Source: Chthoniobacter sp. (GTDB lineage Bacteria; Verrucomicrobiota; Verrucomicrobiia; Chthoniobacterales; Chthoniobacteraceae). Taken from it: a stretch of DNA of 8,195 nucleotides. Below, one piece after another: positions 4,054-8,195 of the stretch (the first letter of the stretch is position 1; each line of letters starts with the position of its first letter). The stretch is from positions 1 to 8,195 of the forward strand of contig JANXSB010000234.1 of NCBI GenBank assembly GCA_025352865.1, written 5' to 3'. Both the position numbers and the translations under genes were made by a program. The notes below the pieces were generated by a model that was given only the letters and a program-made list of their open reading frames with translations, was not told where the DNA came from and searched no databases.

Positions 4054-7000
4054 CTAGTGATTGAAAAGGAACGACGGGTTGTTGATCAGCGCCCACGCGA
4101 GGTCTTGCACGCCGGTGAGGCGGCGGTTGGCGAGCTGGGCTTTGGATTGCTCGGCGTCCTGGCGGAGGCGGATGAGTTTGGCGTCGAGGGTGATCGGGAG
4201 TTCGGCGGTGGTGGCGGTGGCGCGGCGCTGGAGGATGCCGGGATCGGTCGGGAGCGGGAGCTGGTTTTTCGCGAGCGCGAGGCGGCGCTTGCTGAGTTCG
4301 GGGTCGTATTCGTTCCAGTACGCGGCGAGCGCGGCTTTGTCGGCGTCGGTGCGGGCGGCGGGGAGTTTTTTCAGCGCGTCGATGACCGGTTGCGGGTAGC
4401 CGACCTGCACGGGCGCGGCGCCGGTCGTGACCCACAGGCGGAAGCGCGCGATGGCGAAGCCGCCTTTGCGCGGCTGGTTCATCTCGAAGCGCAGGCGCAC
4501 GCCTTTCTCCGCGTCGCCGATGGGTTTTTCGAGCGTGAGCGCGCCGAAGTGCGGGACGCCGTGCCCGCCGGAGACGGCCCAGCCGTTGTTCTCGTCGCCT
4601 TTCTTTCCGTCGATGGCTTTTTGGATTTCAAAATTGAGCTGGTTGAAGTCGGCGACGGCGCTCGTGAATTTCACGTCGGCGGGATTCGCGCCGGTGCCAA
4701 ACTCGCCGACTTTCAATGCGATTTCGCCGAGGACGAAATTGCCGTCGGTGAATCGGCCGGGGCCGAAGTTTGCTTCTTCGCCGGAGGGCAGCACCTCGAT
4801 GCCGATGCCGGTGATGCCGGTGAGTTTCACATCCGCTTTCACGGTGTAATCGGTCGTGCTCGGGCGCGCACCGCTCGCGAGGAACGAGCCGTCGGGCTGC
4901 TTCGTGAGCGTGATCTCGCCGGTGGCGCGGGCTTCGACGATGTCGAGCGGCGTCCAGCCCGTGAAGGTGCGCGCGACGGGCGCGGTGCTCTCGAAATTCG
5001 CCTGCGCGCCCGCGAGATTTTTCTCCGCGTACTCCTTCACCGCGGCCTCGGCGGCGGCGACCGCGGCCACGCGTTTCGCTTCCGCCTCCGCGATTTTCGG
5101 CGCGATCTCGGCTTCGTAGCGCGCGAGTTCCGCCTTGGTGTCGGCCATCGCTTTCACACGATCCGCTTCTGCCTGGACGATGAGCGGGGCCTGCTCCTTT
5201 TCCTTCGCGTCGAGCTGCGCGAGGAGCGCGGCATTGTCGCCGTCGAGCACGCTCCAGCTTTCCAGTACCTTGCCGATTTCCTGCTCGCTCGCGGGCCGGC
5301 TGAGCACGCGGGTGAAAAGCTCGTCCACGAGCTTTCGGTCATCGGGTTGTGCGGTCGTGAGTTTCGCGAGTTCATTCGCCGCGTCGCCGATCGCTTCCGA
5401 CACGGCAGGGCCGCCGAGCAGCGCCATGATGCTGCCGAGCCGCAGGTCGCTGCTGCGCTCGCATTCGCACGAACTTTCGCGCGCGGGCCGCCCGAGATTG
5501 GCGAGGAAACCGCTCGGCAAATCCGTCGCGGAATCCGGGAGCTGTCCCGCGCGCAAGCCACCCGGCAGCCGCGGGCCGGAGCCGACGACTTTGAGCACCG
5601 CGTCGTAGAGCACCTCCGCGGGCAGCCGCCGCGCGAGGGCATGCGAGTAGTTGATTTTGTCGTCGGCGTTCCACGCGTTCGTGGCGATGCCGAGCTGGTA
5701 GGTGCGCGACTGGCAGATGAGCCGCAGCACATGGCGCGCGTCGAAGCCGTGCGCGACGAATTCCTTCGTCAGGTAGTCGAGCAGCTCGGGATTCGTCGGC
5801 GGGTTGCCCGCGCGGATGTCGTCGAGCGGCTCGATGATCCCCGCGCCGGTGAGGTAGCCCCACAGCCGGTTCACGTAGCTCGTGGCGAAAAAGCGGTTGT
5901 CCGGCGAAGTCATCCACGCGGCGAGCTGCTCGCGGCGGCTGCCTTTCGCCTCGGCCTGCGCGGGAAACGGAAACTCGGGCGCGGCGACTTTGTTCGTGCG
6001 CAGATGCGTGACTTCGCCATCGGCTTTGTCCTGCACGATTTCATAAAGCGGGCGCGCTTTCTCGACCGCCGTGCCCTCGAGCTTCGCGCCGCCCGCCGCG
6101 GGGTCCGCGTCAAACGCGACCTGCGAGAAATATGCGGCAGTGTGGTAATACTGATCCTGCGTCCAGCGCTCGAAGGGATGGTCGTGGCACTTGTTGCAGT
6201 TGAAGCGCGTGGCGAGGAAAAGGTGCGTCGTATTTTCCATCGTCTCCGCCGGCTCGCGCAGGATTTTCCAATAGCTCGCCGCAGGGTTGTCCTTGTTCGA
6301 TCCGCTCGCGGTCAGGATCTTTCGCACGAACTGATCGTAAGGCGTATTCGCCTCCATCTCCTTGCGAATCCATTCGCGAAAAAGCCGCGCGCCTTCGCCG
6401 CCGAGAAACTTCGAGTTCACCTGCAAAAGATCGGCCCACTTGTTCGTCGAGTGGTCGATGAACTCCGGCGAGGCGAGCAGCTTTTCGATCACCGCGTCGC
6501 GCTTTTCGCGCACGGGCCGTGGGTCGGCGATGAAGGCGCGCACTTCATCCGCGGTCGGCGGCAGTCCCGTGAGGTCGAGTGAAACGCGGCGCAGAAACTC
6601 CGCGTCGCTGCACAGTGCGGACGGCGCGATTTTCATGCGTTGCCATTTCGCGGCGACGAGTTCGTCGATGCGCCCCCACGTTTCCGGCGTCTGCCACGCG
6701 AAGCCGGTGCGATCGCCCATGACGGTGAGCGTGGTCGCGGCGTAGTTCCCTTCGTAGCGCGCGAGCAGCGGAGCTTCGCCGCGGCGCAGCGTCTCCACGA
6801 GTCCGCCGCCCTCGGCTTTCGCCACGTCGGTATTGCCGCTGTCGATGAAGGCCTCGGCGGTGACATCGCGCGTCTTGCCATCGCTGAAAGTCGCGACCAC
6901 GCGCACCTGCTGCCGCGCGCCGATCTGCTGCACCACGGGATCGTGCGGCGAGACCTCGATCTTCACCACGCGCGGCGCGGCGAGATCGAGCTTCGCGCCG

Positions 7001-7692
7001 TCGGCGATCCACGTCCGCAGCAGGTCGTAATATTTTTCGCCCAGTTTCGTGCGCTGCCCGCCCTCGTGCGGCACGCCCGCCGTGGCCTTGAGCAGCATCA
7101 GCGAATCGTCCGGCGACGCCACATTCAGCCGCCGCCCCGCGAGATCATCCTTCAGCGAGCGCACGTCGTAGATCGGATCGTAGCCGCGCAGCGAAAGTTT
7201 GAAACCGAACTTGCCGTCCTTCGCCCCGTGGCACGTCCCCGCGTTGCACCCGAGCCGCGTCATCACCGGATTCACATCGCGAATGAAATCCACCGGCTGA
7301 TTTTCCGCGACACCCGCCACCTCCACCTGCACCGCGATTTTCTGCCCTGCAATCTCGATCGCGAGCGCCGCCGCGCCATTCGTTCGCGCGCCGATGCGAC
7401 CCGTTTTGGAAATCTCCGCGCACTCGCCTGAAAGCTGGTACGCCGCCAGCCGCGTGACATCCGCCGTCGTCCCGTCCGCGAGCTTCGCCGTCACCACCAA
7501 CTGCGCGCCCTCGTACTTCCCCGCGAGCGTGACTTTCGCCGGCTGCACCTCGAGCCCGGCGATTTGCGCACCCGGCAGCAACGCTTCCGGCGCGGCGGGT
7601 TTCGCCATTTCCAAAACAGGTGAAGCAGCCTGCGCCAAAAGCGGCAGCGCGGCGGTGAAGGCGAGAGCGAATCGAAATGGCAAAGAGTGCAT
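4054..7692 (-). CDS. Secreted DUF1549/DUF1553 protein with two haem c motifs
   Basis: A complete 1212-residue protein. Residues 1-22 form a Sec signal peptide ending LLAQA. An Ig-like domain (about 45-126) precedes a cytochrome segment with CNAGTCH (C149, C154, H155; CX4CH). A second Ig-like domain spans 241-326. DUF1549 follows (about 340-528; SLDLTGLPPT at 371-380) with a canonical haem motif CNKCH (C499, C502, H503). DUF1553 begins near 585 (NRFFATSYVNRLWGYLTGAGIIEP, 599-622) and contains an unusual CECE at 742-745. After ELFTRVLSRP (791-800) comes an Ala/Glu/Lys-rich probable coiled coil (about 822-895) and a beta-rich lectin-like region (about 905-1090); the family end motif QDLAWALINNPSFLFNH closes the protein. 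The family is abundant in Planctomycetota and Verrucomicrobiota, exported, and suspected to take part in degrading complex (often sulfated) polysaccharide, but unproven. No Shine-Dalgarno sequence precedes the ATG. The frequent DUF1501 partner gene is not downstream. Confidence 0.93.
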   Translation of the reverse strand: MHSLPFRFALAFTAALPLLAQAASPVLEMAKPAAPEALLPGAQIAGLEVQPAKVTLAGKYEGAQLVVTAKLADGTTADVTRLAAYQLSGECAEISKTGRIGARTNGAAALAIEIAGQKIAVQVEVAGVAENQPVDFIRDVNPVMTRLGCNAGTCHGAKDGKFGFKLSLRGYDPIYDVRSLKDDLAGRRLNVASPDDSLMLLKATAGVPHEGGQRTKLGEKYYDLLRTWIADGAKLDLAAPRVVKIEVSPHDPVVQQIGARQQVRVVATFSDGKTRDVTAEAFIDSGNTDVAKAEGGGLVETLRRGEAPLLARYEGNYAATTLTVMGDRTGFAWQTPETWGRIDELVAAKWQRMKIAPSALCSDAEFLRRVSLDLTGLPPTADEVRAFIADPRPVREKRDAVIEKLLASPEFIDHSTNKWADLLQVNSKFLGGEGARLFREWIRKEMEANTPYDQFVRKILTASGSNKDNPAASYWKILREPAETMENTTHLFLATRFNCNKCHDHPFERWTQDQYYHTAAYFSQVAFDADPAAGGAKLEGTAVEKARPLYEIVQDKADGEVTHLRTNKVAAPEFPFPAQAEAKGSRREQLAAWMTSPDNRFFATSYVNRLWGYLTGAGIIEPLDDIRAGNPPTNPELLDYLTKEFVAHGFDARHVLRLICQSRTYQLGIATNAWNADDKINYSHALARRLPAEVLYDAVLKVVGSGPRLPGGLRAGQLPDSATDLPSGFLANLGRPARESSCECERSSDLRLGSIMALLGGPAVSEAIGDAANELAKLTTAQPDDRKLVDELFTRVLSRPASEQEIGKVLESWSVLDGDNAALLAQLDAKEKEQAPLIVQAEADRVKAMADTKAELARYEAEIAPKIAEAEAKRVAAVAAAEAAVKEYAEKNLAGAQANFESTAPVARTFTGWTPLDIVEARATGEITLTKQPDGSFLASGARPSTTDYTVKADVKLTGITGIGIEVLPSGEEANFGPGRFTDGNFVLGEIALKVGEFGTGANPADVKFTSAVADFNQLNFEIQKAIDGKKGDENNGWAVSGGHGVPHFGALTLEKPIGDAEKGVRLRFEMNQPRKGGFAIARFRLWVTTGAAPVQVGYPQPVIDALKKLPAARTDADKAALAAYWNEYDPELSKRRLALAKNQLPLPTDPGILQRRATATTAELPITLDAKLIRLRQDAEQSKAQLANRRLTGVQDLAWALINNPSFLFNH

Positions 7693-7822
7693 GGAGGGAG
7701 TTTGGGCGGTGCAAAACTGATAATGCTTCGCGCCGCAAAAACCTAGAAAGAGTCTGCGCGGGTGGTGAACGGATTGAACTCTAAGAATCGCGCGCCCGAC
7801 GGCCTCTTATTCCAAACCAACG
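7693..7822. promoter_or_regulatory. Shared divergent intergenic region
   Basis: These 130 bases separate the start codons of the DUF1549/DUF1553 gene (minus) and the cytochrome-domain gene (plus), so both promoters should lie here or overlap here. The middle part is less G+C-rich than the genes. I see no convincing -35/-10 pair, operator palindrome or Shine-Dalgarno sequence for either gene. The assignment rests on gene orientation only. Confidence 0.4.
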
Positions 7823-8195
7823 ATGCGATTTTTCCTGACCTGCACGCTCACACTCCTGCTCGCCGCGCCGGGCGTGCGGGCGGCGGAGACGGACGCCGAT
7901 GGGGTGAGACTGGCGGGCAAAGTACGCGAGATTTTCGAAGCGAAATGTGTGGAGTGCCACGGGCCGGAGCTGCCGCGGCCGAAGGGAAAATTCGGCTATA
8001 TCCTCGACCTCAAGCGCATCGCCGCGAATACGGAATACATCGTGCGCGGTCACCCGGAAAAATCCGATCTTTACGACATGATTTTCAAGGAGGACATGCC
8101 GGGCGAGGACGCGAATGTGCCGCCGCTGACCAAGGACGAAAAGGAAACCGTGCGCCGCTGGATCGAGGCTGGTGCGCCGGAGCCGGCGGCGGCGG
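7823..8195 (+). CDS. Exported planctomycete-type cytochrome c domain protein (N-terminal part)
   Basis: From ATG 7823 the frame stays open to the right edge, giving 124 residues; the 3' end is missing. Residues 1-20 (MRFFLTCTLTLLLAAPGVRA) form a Sec signal peptide. The mature part holds KVREIFEAKCVECHG, a CX2CH haem c site (C42, C45, H46) followed by a Gly/Pro-rich loop, then DMPG with Met92 as probable distal ligand, and the closing helix DEKETVRRWIEAGAPEP. This is the small cytochrome c domain (PF07635-like) found at the N-terminus of many planctomycete and verrucomicrobial proteins, where it is commonly followed by WD40, DUF1549/DUF1553 or DUF1587/DUF1592 domains. Which one follows cannot be seen. 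It is divergent from the other haem-motif gene, so the two may be co-regulated. Confidence 0.88.
   Translation, partial: MRFFLTCTLTLLLAAPGVRAAETDADGVRLAGKVREIFEAKCVECHGPELPRPKGKFGYILDLKRIAANTEYIVRGHPEKSDLYDMIFKEDMPGEDANVPPLTKDEKETVRRWIEAGAPEPAAA

Noticed and set aside
3643..6582. Very long plus-strand open frame (979 codons)
   Set aside because: It lies opposite the DUF1549/DUF1553 gene, whose domains and haem motifs are unmistakable. The plus-strand product is Arg/Glu/Gly-rich, an expected shadow of high-G+C coding DNA.

Overview
The window looks like a high-G+C chromosomal segment from a Verrucomicrobiota bacterium; Planctomycetota is the main alternative. The reasons are a large secreted DUF1549/DUF1553 cytochrome-type protein, a divergent gene starting with a planctomycete-type cytochrome c domain, an edge gene of a hypothetical family I associate with Verrucomicrobiota, and starts that mostly lack a clear Shine-Dalgarno sequence. 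No rRNA, tRNA, CRISPR array, transposase or integrase is visible.

Layout. Positions 1-658 (minus) hold the first 219 residues of an unnamed protein that runs off the left edge. Positions 659-1238 hold no gene I can support: a palindrome sits just before that start codon, then comes a degenerate 21-bp tandem array, then a short 8-bp tandem repeat. Positions 1239-1545 (minus) are a wrecked AAA+ domain of a sigma-54 activator. An apparently intact secreted alpha/beta-hydrolase esterase follows (1545-2438, minus). At 2547-2711 (plus) only the N-terminus of an adenine DNA methyltransferase survives. It ends four bases before a markedly A+T-richer gene for a one-pass membrane protein of unknown function (2715-3479, plus). 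Positions 3480-4053 contain dispersed inverted repeats and the C-terminal tail of ketol-acid reductoisomerase (ilvC, minus), still followed by an intrinsic terminator. Positions 4054-7692 (minus) encode the 1212-residue DUF1549/DUF1553 protein. From 7823 (plus) a divergent cytochrome-domain gene runs off the right edge.

Interpretation. The right half is a normal functional pair: two exported proteins with haem c motifs transcribed away from a shared 130-bp spacer. The stretch from about 660 to 4050 is a scrap zone. Three unrelated genes are present only as fragments, repeats lie between or on the breakpoints, and one foreign-looking gene sits among them. No complete new multi-gene system can be demonstrated. 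The items most worth following up are the 21-bp array, the A+T-rich membrane protein joined to the methyltransferase stub, and the long insert in the DUF1553 protein.
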